Source: Alphaproteobacteria bacterium
GTDB taxonomy: Bacteria > Myxococcota_A > UBA796 > CAJQPC01
Length of the DNA: 64,000 nucleotides
NCBI GenBank assembly: GCA_020632795.1
Contig: JACKEV010000016.1
Span: forward strand, 248,001 to 312,000
Direction of reading: 5' to 3'
The notes beneath the pieces are model-generated. The model saw only the letters and a program-made list of their open reading frames with translations. It ran no database searches and was not told where the DNA came from. A program made the position numbers and the translations under genes. Position 1 is the stretch's first letter, and each line of letters begins with the position of its first letter. Shown here piece after piece: positions 1 to 9,354 of the stretch.

Positions 1-847
1 CGATCCGGGCCTCGTCCCGGGCGCCGTGCAGCTCCTGACGGAACACGGAGAAGGTGTTCTCGGGCATGCCCAGCTCGGGGTGGGGGGCGTCCAGGAAGCG
101 GCGGACGTTGTGGTTGCGCAGCACCAGCGCGGTCAGCCGCTTGCTCTTCTCATACAGGGCCAGCTCGCTGGCGAAGGCCAGGAGGAAGCTGCGCAGGTGG
201 TAGCGGCGCTGCTGGCGGCTGATGTCGAAGCGGTACCAGTCGTGGTGGAAGTAGCGGACGTTGTCCAGGGCGAAGGCGTAGTCGTAGACCGAGGCCCAGG
301 CCGAGCGCAGCATGGCCTCGTGCTCGGCGGTGAGCGGCGCGTCGCTCGCGAACACGGGCTCGGCCTCCAGGATCCGCAGCAGCCGGTCCATGCCGGCGTC
401 GAACTCCTGGTAGTGCTGGAGGTCCTGGGCGAAGGCGGTCTCGTACTCCTCCTCGCTCAGCGAGGTCAGCGGGCTGGGCTCGGCGGCGCGGTACACCCAC
501 AGGTTGCCGGCCAGCAGCAGGCTGACCACGCCCATGCCCAGGATGAGCCGCCTGGACACCCGCACGCCGCCGGGGGTCTCGGTGAAGGCCTTGCCCCGCA
601 GCCAGCGCCCCAGGATCACGAAGAGCAGCGACACGACGCAGACCGCCAGCACGGTCGACACCATGTCCGGCAGCCAGGGCACGCCGAAGTCGGAGGCGAA
701 GAAGCCGACGGCCGCCCCGACGGAGGCGGCGAAGGTCAGCACGCCGCCGTAGTAGAAGAGGGTCCCGCTGCGGTACATGCGGCCAGGGACGCGGACCACG
801 GCCTCGGGGAGCCAGGACGGCGGGGGTTGCTCAGGGTTCTCGGGCAT
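1..847 (-). CDS. Multi-span membrane protein of unknown function (3' end cut by window edge)
   Basis: Reading the minus strand from ATG at 847 gives an open frame that runs off the window edge without a stop, about 282 residues seen. Three hydrophobic segments lie near the N-terminus (about residues 27-50, 58-82 and 99-119), followed by a long soluble region rich in Tyr, His and Arg, for example YFHHDWYRF. No family was recognised. The start lies only 36 bp from the divergent lipoprotein gene at 884, so the two probably share a very compact promoter region. The codon pattern (strong G/C at third positions) supports this frame over the antisense ones. Confidence 0.7.
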   Translation of the reverse strand, partial: MPENPEQPPPSWLPEAVVRVPGRMYRSGTLFYYGGVLTFAASVGAAVGFFASDFGVPWLPDMVSTVLAVCVVSLLFVILGRWLRGKAFTETPGGVRVSRRLILGMGVVSLLLAGNLWVYRAAEPSPLTSLSEEEYETAFAQDLQHYQEFDAGMDRLLRILEAEPVFASDAPLTAEHEAMLRSAWASVYDYAFALDNVRYFHHDWYRFDISRQQRRYHLRSFLLAFASELALYEKSKRLTALVLRNHNVRRFLDAPHPELGMPENTFSVFRQELHGARDEARI

Positions 848-883
848 GATGGCGGGCAGTGTATCAGCTTATGATGACCACAG

Positions 884-1966
884 ATGTTCCTCCCTCCTTC
901 CCGACGCGCGCTGCTGGCGGCCCTCGGCGCGGCCGCGCTCACCGGCTGCCGCGGGCGCGCTGAAGCGGCGGATCCACCCCACGGCGTCCTGCGTCCGGCG
1001 CCGCGCCCGGCGGGCTTCCACGCCGGCATGAGCCTGGCGCACATCCACGCCCGGGGGCGGGGCTACGGATCCGAGGTGTCGCGCCAGCAGATGCGACACC
1101 TGCGACAGCTCGGGGTGACCCATGTGTCGCTCACGCCCTTCGGCTACATCGGGGCGGTGGATGACCCGGACATCCGCTTCGGGGAGAGCCTCGACCGCAC
1201 CCTGACCGACGACGATCTGCGCCAGGAGGCCCGCAACGCCCGAGCCGAGGGCCTGGCGGTGTGCATCAAGCCCCACATCTGGAGCTGGCGCTTCATGTCG
1301 GGGCAGTCCCGGCAGGACATCGCGCCCCCGGACTGGGCGGCCTGGTTCGAGCGCTACACGGCGTTCGCGATGCACTACGCAGCGCTGGCCCAGGAGGTGG
1401 ACGCGGCCCTGTTCGTGCTCGGCCTGGAGTACCTCAAGGCGACGCAGGCCAACCCGGGGGCCTGGGCCACGGTCGCTGAAGCATGTCGCAGAAAATACAC
1501 CGGCCCGATCACCTACGCGGCGAACTGGTGGACGGAGGTCGAGGCCTTCCAGGACTGGGGGGCGTTCGACCTCATCGGCGTCCAGGCCTACCACCCCCTC
1601 ACGCAGCAGCTCTGCCCGGACGTGCAGGCGCTGGTCCAGGGCTGGGCGGCCCACTTGGAGAAGCTGTCGCATCTGTCGCAGGAATACGCCCGGCCGGTGC
1701 TGTTCACCGAGGCCGGCCTGCGCGCGGTGGAGGGCGCGGCGGTGGAGCCGTGGAACGCCGGCCTGCGGGGCAGCCCGGACCCGGGGCTGCAGGCGCGGGC
1801 GTACGAGGCGCTGTTGGCGGCGTGTACGCCGAAGCCCTGGTTTGCAGGGGTGTACTGGTGGAAGTGGTTCACCGATCCCACCGCGGAGGATGATTTGTAC
1901 GCTCCGACCGGCAATCCCGCTGAGGAGATCCTGCGGGCGTGGTGGGGTGGCGCAAGCCTGGAGTAG
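884..1966 (+). CDS. GH113-like TIM-barrel glycoside hydrolase, lipoprotein
   Basis: 360 residues. The N-terminus has a twin Arg (SRR) followed by a hydrophobic stretch and a lipobox ending at Cys22 (LTGC), so it is probably an exported, lipid-anchored enzyme and perhaps a Tat substrate. The body resembles the GH113/GTA TIM-barrel-like family: HVSLTPFGY early, IKPHIWSW, a putative acid/base Glu in LGLEYLK, YAANWW, a putative nucleophile Glu in LFTEAGLR and a C-terminal GVYWWKWF. Family knowledge suggests beta-mannanase or related glycosidase activity; the substrate cannot be read from sequence. It ends 1 bp before the convergent methyltransferase gene. Confidence 0.75.
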   Translation: MFLPPSRRALLAALGAAALTGCRGRAEAADPPHGVLRPAPRPAGFHAGMSLAHIHARGRGYGSEVSRQQMRHLRQLGVTHVSLTPFGYIGAVDDPDIRFGESLDRTLTDDDLRQEARNARAEGLAVCIKPHIWSWRFMSGQSRQDIAPPDWAAWFERYTAFAMHYAALAQEVDAALFVLGLEYLKATQANPGAWATVAEACRRKYTGPITYAANWWTEVEAFQDWGAFDLIGVQAYHPLTQQLCPDVQALVQGWAAHLEKLSHLSQEYARPVLFTEAGLRAVEGAAVEPWNAGLRGSPDPGLQARAYEALLAACTPKPWFAGVYWWKWFTDPTAEDDLYAPTGNPAEEILRAWWGGASLE

Positions 1967-1967
1967 C

Positions 1968-2726
1968 TCAAGCCCCCCGCGACGCCCGGATCAACCGCAG
2001 CCCCGCGTCATATTCGCCGAGCTGACGCAGTCGCCCATGCCGCGCATCCCACGCTCCCGAGCGCAGGTCGGCCGCGACATCCCGGACCACCCGCTCCACC
2101 ACCGCGTCCGGCTGCCGCGCGAACCCTGACGTCGCGGCCCGCGCCGCCGTGTCCAGTACCCGCTCCGGGTGCGCCCAGAAAGACATCAGCGTCCCATCCG
2201 GCGTGTCTCGGGAGATGGGCACCACCTCGACCTCCGCCGGCCGGTCGAGCCAGTCCAGGATGCGGCCCACCGGCGGGCAGATCCGGTGGTCCAGGTCCCG
2301 GACCTCGTGGAGGTAGTCCGCCATCAGCCACATCTCCCCGGAGACCTGCGGGTCGATGGTGACGATGACGACGGCGTCACGGGCCACCCGGCACAGCTCC
2401 CGGATCCCGCGCTCCTGCGAGGGGTGCCAGTGGTGCAGGGAGAGCACCGTCATCGCCGCGTCGACGGACCGGTCGTGCAGTGGGAGCTGGTCCGCGGTGG
2501 CCCGGATCGCCGGCCGGCCCGGCGGGCGCTGGGCCGCCATCACCGCGCTGGGCTCGACGGCGAGCACGGTCCGGTCCTCGGGCTCATAGGAGCCGGCCCC
2601 TGCGCCCACGTTGACGACCGTCCGGGCGTCGCCCAGGGCCAGCCGGATCCGCTCCCCAAGCCGGGGATCCTCCACCCGGCGGGAGGCGTAGCCGTGTCCG
2701 ATCCGGTCATATCGAGGAGAGGTCAT
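1968..2726 (-). CDS. Class I SAM-dependent methyltransferase
   Basis: 252 residues from ATG at 2726. This start is chosen over an upstream in-frame ATG (2768) because AAGGAG lies 6 bases before it and overlaps the stop of the upstream gene, which suggests coupling. Motif I is VVNVGAGAGSYE near residues 37-48; acidic/Pro-rich ADQLPLHDRSVDAAM and the following LSLHHW are typical of the Methyltransf_11 family. Family members transfer a methyl group from SAM to small molecules. The substrate is unknown. It is probably co-transcribed with the zinc-ribbon gene 10 bp upstream. Confidence 0.8.
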   Translation of the reverse strand: MTSPRYDRIGHGYASRRVEDPRLGERIRLALGDARTVVNVGAGAGSYEPEDRTVLAVEPSAVMAAQRPPGRPAIRATADQLPLHDRSVDAAMTVLSLHHWHPSQERGIRELCRVARDAVVIVTIDPQVSGEMWLMADYLHEVRDLDHRICPPVGRILDWLDRPAEVEVVPISRDTPDGTLMSFWAHPERVLDTAARAATSGFARQPDAVVERVVRDVAADLRSGAWDARHGRLRQLGEYDAGLRLIRASRGA

Positions 2727-2736
2727 CGACGTCTCC

Positions 2737-4083
2737 TTAGGAGGACGCGCTCCTTGGCGCAAGCCCATGCACCCGGGCCAGCCGCGTGTGCTCCTCGAAG
2801 GTCGGCCAGCCGCTGCTCTCCAGGCTCTGCCCGGTCTCGAAGCCCTCCGGGGTCACCGGGCTGTGGCTCGGGCGACACATGCGACGGGGCTCGATGCGTG
2901 CTTCAGGGAAGCGCTCGGCCAGGCTGTCGACGAACGCCCTGAAGCGTAATTTCTCTGACGCCGCATCGACATGCTTCAGCTCCGTGATGCCCTCCACCAC
3001 GCGCACGCAGCCCACTGGGCCGTGCAGGTCGACCACTCCGACCCGGCGCTCGCCGCCCGCCTCCAGCCGCGTATCCTTCTTGCGGCCGAGCCGGCCCCCG
3101 CCGCCACCGGCCTGCCGATAGCGGCGCACGACGACCTCTCCCACGACCGCCATACGCACGTCCAGTGGGGCGGCGGCCTCCGGGCGAAGCGCCGCGCGCA
3201 GCTCGGGCTCCGGCTCCCAGCTCGGGGCGGTGGTGAGCGTCCACACGTCCTCCCCCAGCGCCAGCGCCAGGCGCGGGGTGGGCTGGGCCAGCAGGGTATC
3301 CCGGGCCACCACGCTGGCGCCCAGGCCGGTCTGCTGTCGCACGTTGTCGCATGGTTCACGCAGGGCCTCGGCGTCGTCGGCGCGCAGCGCGACCTTGAGG
3401 TGGGGGCTCACCGCGATCATGCGCGCGGTCGCGATGTCTACCCCCAGGGCGGCCGCCAGCGCGGCGGCGCGCTCGGCGTCCCCGGGCCCGTCCACCACCA
3501 GCGCGACCGGCCGCCGGATCGGGGGGAGGACCAGCAGGGGGGGCTGGGGGGCCAACGCGACGGCCTCGCCCGCCGCGTCGAGCGCCCCCCGGGCCGCCTC
3601 CAGCGCGACGTGCGCCCCTCGGGGATCGCCTCGATCCCAGCAGCGGCGGGCCTCGGCCAGCGCGGCGCCGAGGGCGTCCAGCGCGGGGACCGGATCAGCC
3701 GGGGGAGGCGGCGGCGCCTCGACCTCGGGGGCAGCGACGGGCTCCGGTGGGGTGGGGGAATGGAGCGCCGGTGGGGTGGGGGAATGGAGCGCCGGTGGGG
3801 TGGGGGAATGGAGCGCTGGCGGGGCGGGGGAAGGAGGCGCCGCCGGGGTGGGGGAAGGAGACGCCGCCGTCGGTCCCTCCGGGGCGGACTTCAGGGCCGC
3901 CTCCAGCTCCCGGGTGCTGCCCTTGCGCAGCGCGTCGAAGACGAGCTGATCGAGGTTCTCCGGGCCGGATCCGCCGCGTGACGGGGGCGGGGCCGTCGGG
4001 TTGGGCATGCGGGTCCCGCAGTACAGGCACGTCGCGCGGTGCGAGGCGTTCGGGCGGGCACACGCGGGGCAGGGGACCGTCAT
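2737..4083 (-). CDS. Zinc-ribbon protein with Pro-rich repeat linker, unknown function
   Basis: 448 residues. The N-terminus has two CxxC pairs (CPAC at 5-8, CLYC near 19-22), a small zinc ribbon. Then follows an Ala/Pro-rich linker with near-identical copies of an 8-residue unit (PPALHSPT), a helical segment, and a C-terminal region of about 270 residues with no recognised family. That region contains VALVVDGPGDAERAAA and a basic stretch RLGRKKDTRLEAGGERR. No signal peptide, so probably cytoplasmic. Its stop overlaps the ribosome-binding site of the methyltransferase downstream. Confidence 0.65.
   Translation of the reverse strand: MTVPCPACARPNASHRATCLYCGTRMPNPTAPPPSRGGSGPENLDQLVFDALRKGSTRELEAALKSAPEGPTAASPSPTPAAPPSPAPPALHSPTPPALHSPTPPALHSPTPPEPVAAPEVEAPPPPPADPVPALDALGAALAEARRCWDRGDPRGAHVALEAARGALDAAGEAVALAPQPPLLVLPPIRRPVALVVDGPGDAERAAALAAALGVDIATARMIAVSPHLKVALRADDAEALREPCDNVRQQTGLGASVVARDTLLAQPTPRLALALGEDVWTLTTAPSWEPEPELRAALRPEAAAPLDVRMAVVGEVVVRRYRQAGGGGGRLGRKKDTRLEAGGERRVGVVDLHGPVGCVRVVEGITELKHVDAASEKLRFRAFVDSLAERFPEARIEPRRMCRPSHSPVTPEGFETGQSLESSGWPTFEEHTRLARVHGLAPRSASS
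3746..3865 (-). repeat. Five tandem 24 bp units inside the zinc-ribbon gene
   Basis: Five consecutive 24 bp units. Units 1 and 2 (3746-3769, 3770-3793) are identical, unit 3 (3794-3817) differs at its last base, and units 4-5 (to 3865) are diverged. They encode the PPALHSPT-type Pro-rich linker. The array keeps frame because 24 is a multiple of three. Copy-number variation among strains is likely. Confidence 0.9.
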
Positions 4084-4290
4084 CGGCGCTCCGGGCTCGT
4101 TCGGAGTCTACCTGACGGAGAAGCAGCCGGGTCCGTCGCCACAGGGAAGGGGGACTGAAGAAGATGAGGTAGGAACGCGACGAACCCGGCTGCCGTGTCC
4201 CCACTATATTTCCCCCGGGGAAACGACGCTACTCCTTTTTTCTCCCGCCGCCTCTCAGGATCTTCCAGATTTCCCATTGATCGGACGGTT

Positions 4291-4313
4291 TCTGTCCATC
4301 GAGGGTGGACAGA
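4291..4313. promoter_or_regulatory. Inverted repeat TCTGTCC / GGACAGA upstream of 4345 gene
   Basis: A perfect 7 bp inverted repeat with a 9 bp spacer in the 261 bp gap between the divergent genes starting at 4083 and 4345. The surrounding 4200-4345 stretch is less GC-rich than its surroundings, as expected of a promoter region. It could be an operator or a 5'-UTR hairpin; there is no T-tract, so it is not an intrinsic terminator. The rest of the gap shows nothing further. Confidence 0.35.
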
Positions 4314-4344
4314 ACCTGCACATTTGTTCAGCTATTTTCGGGCC

Positions 4345-4704
4345 ATGCTCAAGCCCCTGCACCACTGGAAGCGGATGCGACACATGGCCCCCCCGGAGTG
4401 GGAGCTGGCGTGGCAGCTTCGAAGGAGCCCCTCGTTCTGCTGGCGCTCGGGGATGGGCATGCTCTACCCCGACGGCAGCTACGCGACGTATCAGGGCTTC
4501 ATCCTGCCCCACGGGGATCCGCTGCCCTACCTGCTCAGCGACCGGACCGCCGGCTGCCTGATGGGGCTCCTGAGCGAGACCGGGCCGGGGTGGCAGACCA
4601 CGCTGCGGGAGCACCTCGAGGGGGGCGGAGACTGGCGGATCGCGGTGGCCTGCGGCCTGCTGGAGCGGTGGGGGGAGCCGCTGGAGGAGCAGCGGACCGC
4701 ATAG
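4345..4704 (+). CDS. Small hypothetical protein
   Basis: 119 residues from ATG at 4345. The frame is open further upstream to 4195, but codon usage there is AT-richer and atypical, so the internal ATG is preferred; no strong ribosome-binding site precedes it. The protein is Trp/Leu-rich (HHWKRMRHMAPPEWELAWQL, then GMLYPDGSYATYQGF). No signal peptide or known motif was recognised. It is followed by the TPR gene 67 bp downstream on the same strand. Confidence 0.5.
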   Translation: MLKPLHHWKRMRHMAPPEWELAWQLRRSPSFCWRSGMGMLYPDGSYATYQGFILPHGDPLPYLLSDRTAGCLMGLLSETGPGWQTTLREHLEGGGDWRIAVACGLLERWGEPLEEQRTA

Positions 4705-4771
4705 CGTTCGCCGCAGGGAACCGCCCCTGTCAAGGAGATGTCGGAGGAGCCACCTGCCCCCGGAGGACTCC

Positions 4772-7700
4772 TTGAGACAGCCGCTCCTCGCGCTCCTCGC
4801 GCTCGCCCTGCCTGCCCTCTCTCCTCCCGCCCACGCCGCGCCGTCGGACGACGCCCTCCAGAGCTGGAGGGCCGCGCGGGACCGCTTCGAGGATCGCGCC
4901 GCCGAGCTGCGCATGGAGGCGCTGGACGGCGCCCGGATCCTGGAGTCGGCCCGCCGCAAGGAGATCCAGCAGGCCTACGACCCCACCCTGGAGCGCCTCG
5001 CCGCCGAGGAGGGCGCGCGCCGCGACGCCGCCATCACCCAGCTCGAGGGCTTCATCCAGCGCAACCCGGCCGCCTCCGAGACCCCGCGCGCCATGCTCCA
5101 GCTCGCCGAGCTGTACGCCGAGGACGCCACCGAGCGCTGGCTCGCCGAGAGCGCGCGCTACGAGGAGATGCTCGCCACCCTGGGCGAGTTCGCCACCTCC
5201 GAGGAGCTGCCCCCACCCCCCAGCCGCGACCTCTCCCGCTCGGCGTACTTCTACCGGCGCGTCCTGGACGGCTGGCCCCAGCACCCGCTGACCCCGGCGG
5301 CGCTGTACGGCCTGGCGTTCTGCTACCTCGACCCGCTCACCACACAGTCGCTGGAGCCCGAGGCGGCCGAGACGGCGACCGCGCTGCTGGAGCAGCTCCT
5401 GACCGAGCACCCCCGCTCCTCCTACAGTCCGGACGCCCACTTCCTGCTGGGGGAGGCGGCGTTTGATGAATACGATCCGGACGCCGCGGCGCGTCACTTC
5501 CAGGCGCTGGTCGACGGCTCCACGCCGGAGCACATCCTGCACGATCGCGGTCTGTACATGCTGGCGTGGACGCAGTACAAACAGTCGAAGCTGGACGAGG
5601 CCCTGGGGACCTTCGACCGCCTGCTGGCACTCGACACAGACGGGGGCAGCCCCCTGCGGCCGGAGGCGATCCAGTACACCGCCATCGCCCTGTCCGAGCG
5701 CTCGGAGGGCGGCGACGCCCTCACGGACGCCGACGCCTGGTTCGCGCAGACCGGCCCGCGCCCCTGGGCGCCCGAGGTGATGGGCCAGCTCGCCGAGACC
5801 CTGCGCATGCAGGCCCGGTACGACGAGGCGATCGCGGTGTGGCGTGCCCTCCAGGCGCGCTGGCCGGAGGCCCCGGAGGCCCTGGCCTGGCAGCGCGGGA
5901 TCGCCGAGGCCCTGTCCGCCCAGCCCCTGCCCGACGACGACGCGGTCCGCAGCGCCATGACCGAGCTGGTCGAGGGCTATGGGCCTCAGAGCGCCTGGTC
6001 GACCCTGAACCGCCTGACCTTCGAGGTGGACGGCCGCCCCCTGGTCCGCGACGCCCAGGCCACCCTGGCCAGCGAGGCCCACGTGGCCGCTCAGCGCAGC
6101 GGCCTGGCCGCCGACTACGCCGCCGCCGCGGTGCTCTACGAGCGGGCCATCGCCCTGGACCCGGTGAGCGCCGACGCCGAGCGCCTGCGCTTCTATCTGG
6201 CCGACACGCTGCGGCACAGCGGCGAGCCCCTCGCCGCAGCGAGCCTGCTCGACGCGCTGATCGCCGAGGGCGGCGCGCAGCGGGACGCCGCGCTCTACGT
6301 GCGGGTGGTGGTGCTCCATGAGGCCATCCAGCAGAAGCACGGGGGCGCGGAGGCCGTGCCCGAAGGGGCCGCGGTGGTCGGCACCCGGCCCACGGCCTCC
6401 GGCGAGGGGCGCCCCATGAGGGCGCTGTCCGCGCTGCACACCCGCACCATCGACGCCGTGGACGCGCTGCTCGCCGCCTCCCTGGAGGACCCCGAGTACG
6501 CCGCCGCCCGCGAGGCGAACGGCGCCGCGCTGGCCTGGCTGCCCGCCCAGATCCTGCAGGCTCATGGCTACGCTGAGGAGGCCGCCCCGCGCCTGCGGGC
6601 GCTCATCGAGGCCTGGCCCGACAGCGTCGAGGCGGACTACGCCCTGGCCCTGCTGGTGAACGGCGCGCTGGGGGACGGCGACTACGCCCGCGCCGTCGCC
6701 CTCATCAACGAGCTGGGGGGTGGAAACCTCACGCTGGAGCCCATCGCGGCGGGCGCGGCCTTCAAGCTGGCGATGCGGGACAAGGAGGTCGGGCGCCTGG
6801 CCGAGGCCGCGGCGGGCTACCTGGCCCTGGCCGAGCGCTACCCGGGCTACGAGGGGCGGGCCGCCGCGCTGTGGAACGCCGCGCGCTGCCAGTGGGAGCT
6901 CGGCGACGGCGAGACGGCCACCGCCACCCTGCGCCGGCTCGTCGACGAGCACCCTGCCGACGCGATCACCGTCGACGCCTACGTCCAGCTCGCCCGCTGG
7001 CAGGAGACCCTGCTGGAGCCCGCCGCTGCCGTGGACACCTGGCTGGAGCTGGTCGAGCGCTACCCCGAGGTCGAGGAGGCCGCCGACGCCCTGCGGATCG
7101 CCGGCCTGCTGAGCGCCGCGCAGGGGCGGCACCGCGTCGCCGCGGAGGTCTTCGAGCGCTACGCCACCCTCTACCCCGAGCGGGACGACGCCGACGCGGT
7201 GGCCTGGGCCGCCGCCGAGCAGTTGACGCGGGTCAACCCCCTGGAGGGCGCTGACGCCTGGGCGCGCTACGTGCAACGCGCCGGGCGCGCCGACCCCGAC
7301 GCCGCCATCGCCGGGCGCTACCACCAGGCCCAGGCCCTGCGCGCGGTGGGCAGGGTGCGCCAGGCTGAGCGCGTGGAGGACGCGCTGCTGTCCGCCTACC
7401 ACACCCGCCTCAAGGCTGGAGAGACCCCCGACCCCCGCGCGCGGCGCGCGGCTGGCGCGGTCGCGGTGGCCCGGCTCGTGGCGCAGGTCGAGGCCTTCGA
7501 CGACGTCGACTACCCCGATGACGAGGACGCCCTGGTCGCGATGCTGATCAAGGATCGCCCCAAGGTCTGGTCGGCCATCGACGTCGAGGCCCGGCGCATC
7601 ATCGCCGACTACGAGGACGCCGCGTCCGCCAGCGCCGCGCTCCACCTGCTGGGGTCGGTGACCCTGGACTACGCCTGGCTGCTGGTCCACGCCCCCGTCC

Positions 7701-7969
7701 CCGAGAGCATCCGCCACGATCCCGAGCTGGTCGCGGAGTTCGAGCGTCAGATGCAGGAGCTGGCCGCCCCCATCTTCGCGAAGGGCACCCTGCGGCTGGA
7801 GCAGAACCTGGAGATGGCCCAGGCGAAGGGCTACTGGACCCCCTGGACCCAGGCCAGCCTGGAGCGGCTGCGGGAGGAGCTGCCCGATCGATACCCGGCC
7901 GCCGCGCCGGAGTCCCGCGCGCCCTACGACCTGCCGGTGATTCCCCAGGAGGGCCCTTCTGGTCCGTAG
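4772..7969 (+). CDS. Large periplasmic TPR-repeat protein
   Basis: 1065 residues starting at TTG 4772. GGAGG sits just upstream and the TTG gives a good signal peptide (RQPLLALLALALPALSPPAHA, cleavage near residue 23), so it is probably secreted to the periplasm. The rest is almost all tetratricopeptide-like helical pairs with recurring Tyr/Pro signatures such as LERYPE, EHPRSSYSPDAHFLLGEAAF and RYPGYEGRAAALWNAA. It resembles the long outer-membrane-lipoprotein-type TPR proteins of Myxococcota. TPR proteins act as scaffolds; the partner is unknown. It is followed 34 bp later by a MopE-type lipoprotein gene. Confidence 0.8.
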   Translation: MRQPLLALLALALPALSPPAHAAPSDDALQSWRAARDRFEDRAAELRMEALDGARILESARRKEIQQAYDPTLERLAAEEGARRDAAITQLEGFIQRNPAASETPRAMLQLAELYAEDATERWLAESARYEEMLATLGEFATSEELPPPPSRDLSRSAYFYRRVLDGWPQHPLTPAALYGLAFCYLDPLTTQSLEPEAAETATALLEQLLTEHPRSSYSPDAHFLLGEAAFDEYDPDAAARHFQALVDGSTPEHILHDRGLYMLAWTQYKQSKLDEALGTFDRLLALDTDGGSPLRPEAIQYTAIALSERSEGGDALTDADAWFAQTGPRPWAPEVMGQLAETLRMQARYDEAIAVWRALQARWPEAPEALAWQRGIAEALSAQPLPDDDAVRSAMTELVEGYGPQSAWSTLNRLTFEVDGRPLVRDAQATLASEAHVAAQRSGLAADYAAAAVLYERAIALDPVSADAERLRFYLADTLRHSGEPLAAASLLDALIAEGGAQRDAALYVRVVVLHEAIQQKHGGAEAVPEGAAVVGTRPTASGEGRPMRALSALHTRTIDAVDALLAASLEDPEYAAAREANGAALAWLPAQILQAHGYAEEAAPRLRALIEAWPDSVEADYALALLVNGALGDGDYARAVALINELGGGNLTLEPIAAGAAFKLAMRDKEVGRLAEAAAGYLALAERYPGYEGRAAALWNAARCQWELGDGETATATLRRLVDEHPADAITVDAYVQLARWQETLLEPAAAVDTWLELVERYPEVEEAADALRIAGLLSAAQGRHRVAAEVFERYATLYPERDDADAVAWAAAEQLTRVNPLEGADAWARYVQRAGRADPDAAIAGRYHQAQALRAVGRVRQAERVEDALLSAYHTRLKAGETPDPRARRAAGAVAVARLVAQVEAFDDVDYPDDEDALVAMLIKDRPKVWSAIDVEARRIIADYEDAASASAALHLLGSVTLDYAWLLVHAPVPESIRHDPELVAEFERQMQELAAPIFAKGTLRLEQNLEMAQAKGYWTPWTQASLERLREELPDRYPAAAPESRAPYDLPVIPQEGPSGP

Positions 7970-8003
7970 GGGGTGTTATCGTCCGTGCAGGACGGAGGCT
8001 CCG

Positions 8004-9353
8004 ATGAAGCGGCTCCTGCTGGTGCTGGCGCTCGCCGGCTGCAAGACCGAGAACACCCTGCACGAGGGTCCCATCGACGAGGACGGCGACGGCTTCGCGG
8101 TCGAGGAGGACTGCGACGACGCCGACCCGGCGGTGAACCCCGAGGCCGAGGAGCGCTGCGACGGGATCGACAACAACTGCGACGGGGTCATCGACGCGGA
8201 CGCCGCCGATCGGTCGACCTGGTACGCGGACGGCGACGGGGATGGCTACGGCGCCGGGGACCCGCTGGAGGGCTGCGAGGCGCCCCCGGGCGCGGTGACG
8301 TCGAGCGACGACTGCGACGACGCCGACGAGGCCGTGAACCCCGGCGCGACGGAGCTGTGCGACGGGATCGACAACGACTGCGACGGTGCGATCGACGACG
8401 ACGACCCCGACGTCGCCGACGCGCAGACCTGGTGGGTCGACGCCGACGGCGACGGCTACGGCGACCCTGAGACCGAGACCACCGGCTGCACCCCGCCGAG
8501 CGACGCGGTCAGCGACAACACCGACTGCGACGACGCTTCAGCAGACAACTGGCCCGGGAACACCGAGCTGTGTGACGCGGCGGACAACGACTGCGACGCG
8601 GCGGTGGACGAGGGGGTCCTCGGCAGCGGGGAGGCCTGCCCGGCGGAGGACTGCGCGGCGGTGATGGCCGACCAGCCCGCGGCCCCGAGCGACGCCTACT
8701 GGCTCACCCTGGGTGAGGACCCCGCCCAGGAGTACTGCGACACCACCACCGAGGGCGGGGGCTGGGTGCTGCTGGCCATCTCCAGCGACGACGGCGTCGC
8801 CACCTGGACCTGGAACAACCGCCGGATCATGGACACCGACACCACGACCTTCGGCGACATCGACGACCTGACCCTGGACTACAAGTCCCGCGCCTGGCAC
8901 ATCGTGGCGTTCACCGACCTGCTGTTCATCCACCGGCCCTCGGGCATGACGGCGCTCTATGAGGGCGTCGGCGACGGAAGCGTGGACCTCGGCGCCTTCA
9001 TCGGCGCCCTGGACGAGGCCCGCTGCCTCGACACCACCGACGGCTACCCCCTCACCGGGGGCACCCTGAGCGGCAGCGCGCTGTGCAGCACCGACCTCTA
9101 CTTCAACCCCGCCGACCAGGACGGCCCCGGCGGCTGTGACCACCGGGCGGCCCTGCAGGACGCCCACGGGCCGGCCTGGAGCATGCTGAACAACGACGGC
9201 TGCCCCTTCGACGACCCCGGCCGCGCCTCCATGGGCAGCGACGCCTACGAGCCGGACGTGGAGTACGTCGGCCGGGGCTACGGCCAGTACCTGGGGCTGA
9301 ACACGGGCGCCGCCGAGGCCGGCGAGAACCAGCTCTGGGCCCTGGCCCGCTGA
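8004..9353 (+). CDS. Lipoprotein with MopE-type Asp/Cys repeats and fibrinogen/intelectin-like C-terminal domain
   Basis: 449 residues. The signal peptide ends in the lipobox LAGC (Cys13), so it is probably anchored to the outer membrane. Residues about 25-210 hold three MopE-type units, each with DCDDAD..VNP followed by CDGIDNDCDG and a calcium-loop-like DADGDGYG. The C-terminal 230 residues look like a fibrinogen-C or intelectin-like fold: CDTTTEGGGWVLLA, Trp-rich strands and a late CDHRAALQD. MopE-type motifs are associated with metal binding and surface proteins; a lectin-like role for the C-terminal domain is inference. It ends 1 bp from the convergent ATPase gene. Confidence 0.8.
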   Translation: MKRLLLVLALAGCKTENTLHEGPIDEDGDGFAVEEDCDDADPAVNPEAEERCDGIDNNCDGVIDADAADRSTWYADGDGDGYGAGDPLEGCEAPPGAVTSSDDCDDADEAVNPGATELCDGIDNDCDGAIDDDDPDVADAQTWWVDADGDGYGDPETETTGCTPPSDAVSDNTDCDDASADNWPGNTELCDAADNDCDAAVDEGVLGSGEACPAEDCAAVMADQPAAPSDAYWLTLGEDPAQEYCDTTTEGGGWVLLAISSDDGVATWTWNNRRIMDTDTTTFGDIDDLTLDYKSRAWHIVAFTDLLFIHRPSGMTALYEGVGDGSVDLGAFIGALDEARCLDTTDGYPLTGGTLSGSALCSTDLYFNPADQDGPGGCDHRAALQDAHGPAWSMLNNDGCPFDDPGRASMGSDAYEPDVEYVGRGYGQYLGLNTGAAEAGENQLWALAR

Positions 9354-9354
9354 G

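Noticed and set aside
3746..3865. Possible CRISPR array from 24 bp repeats
   Set aside because: No spacers; contiguous coding repeat in the zinc-ribbon gene.
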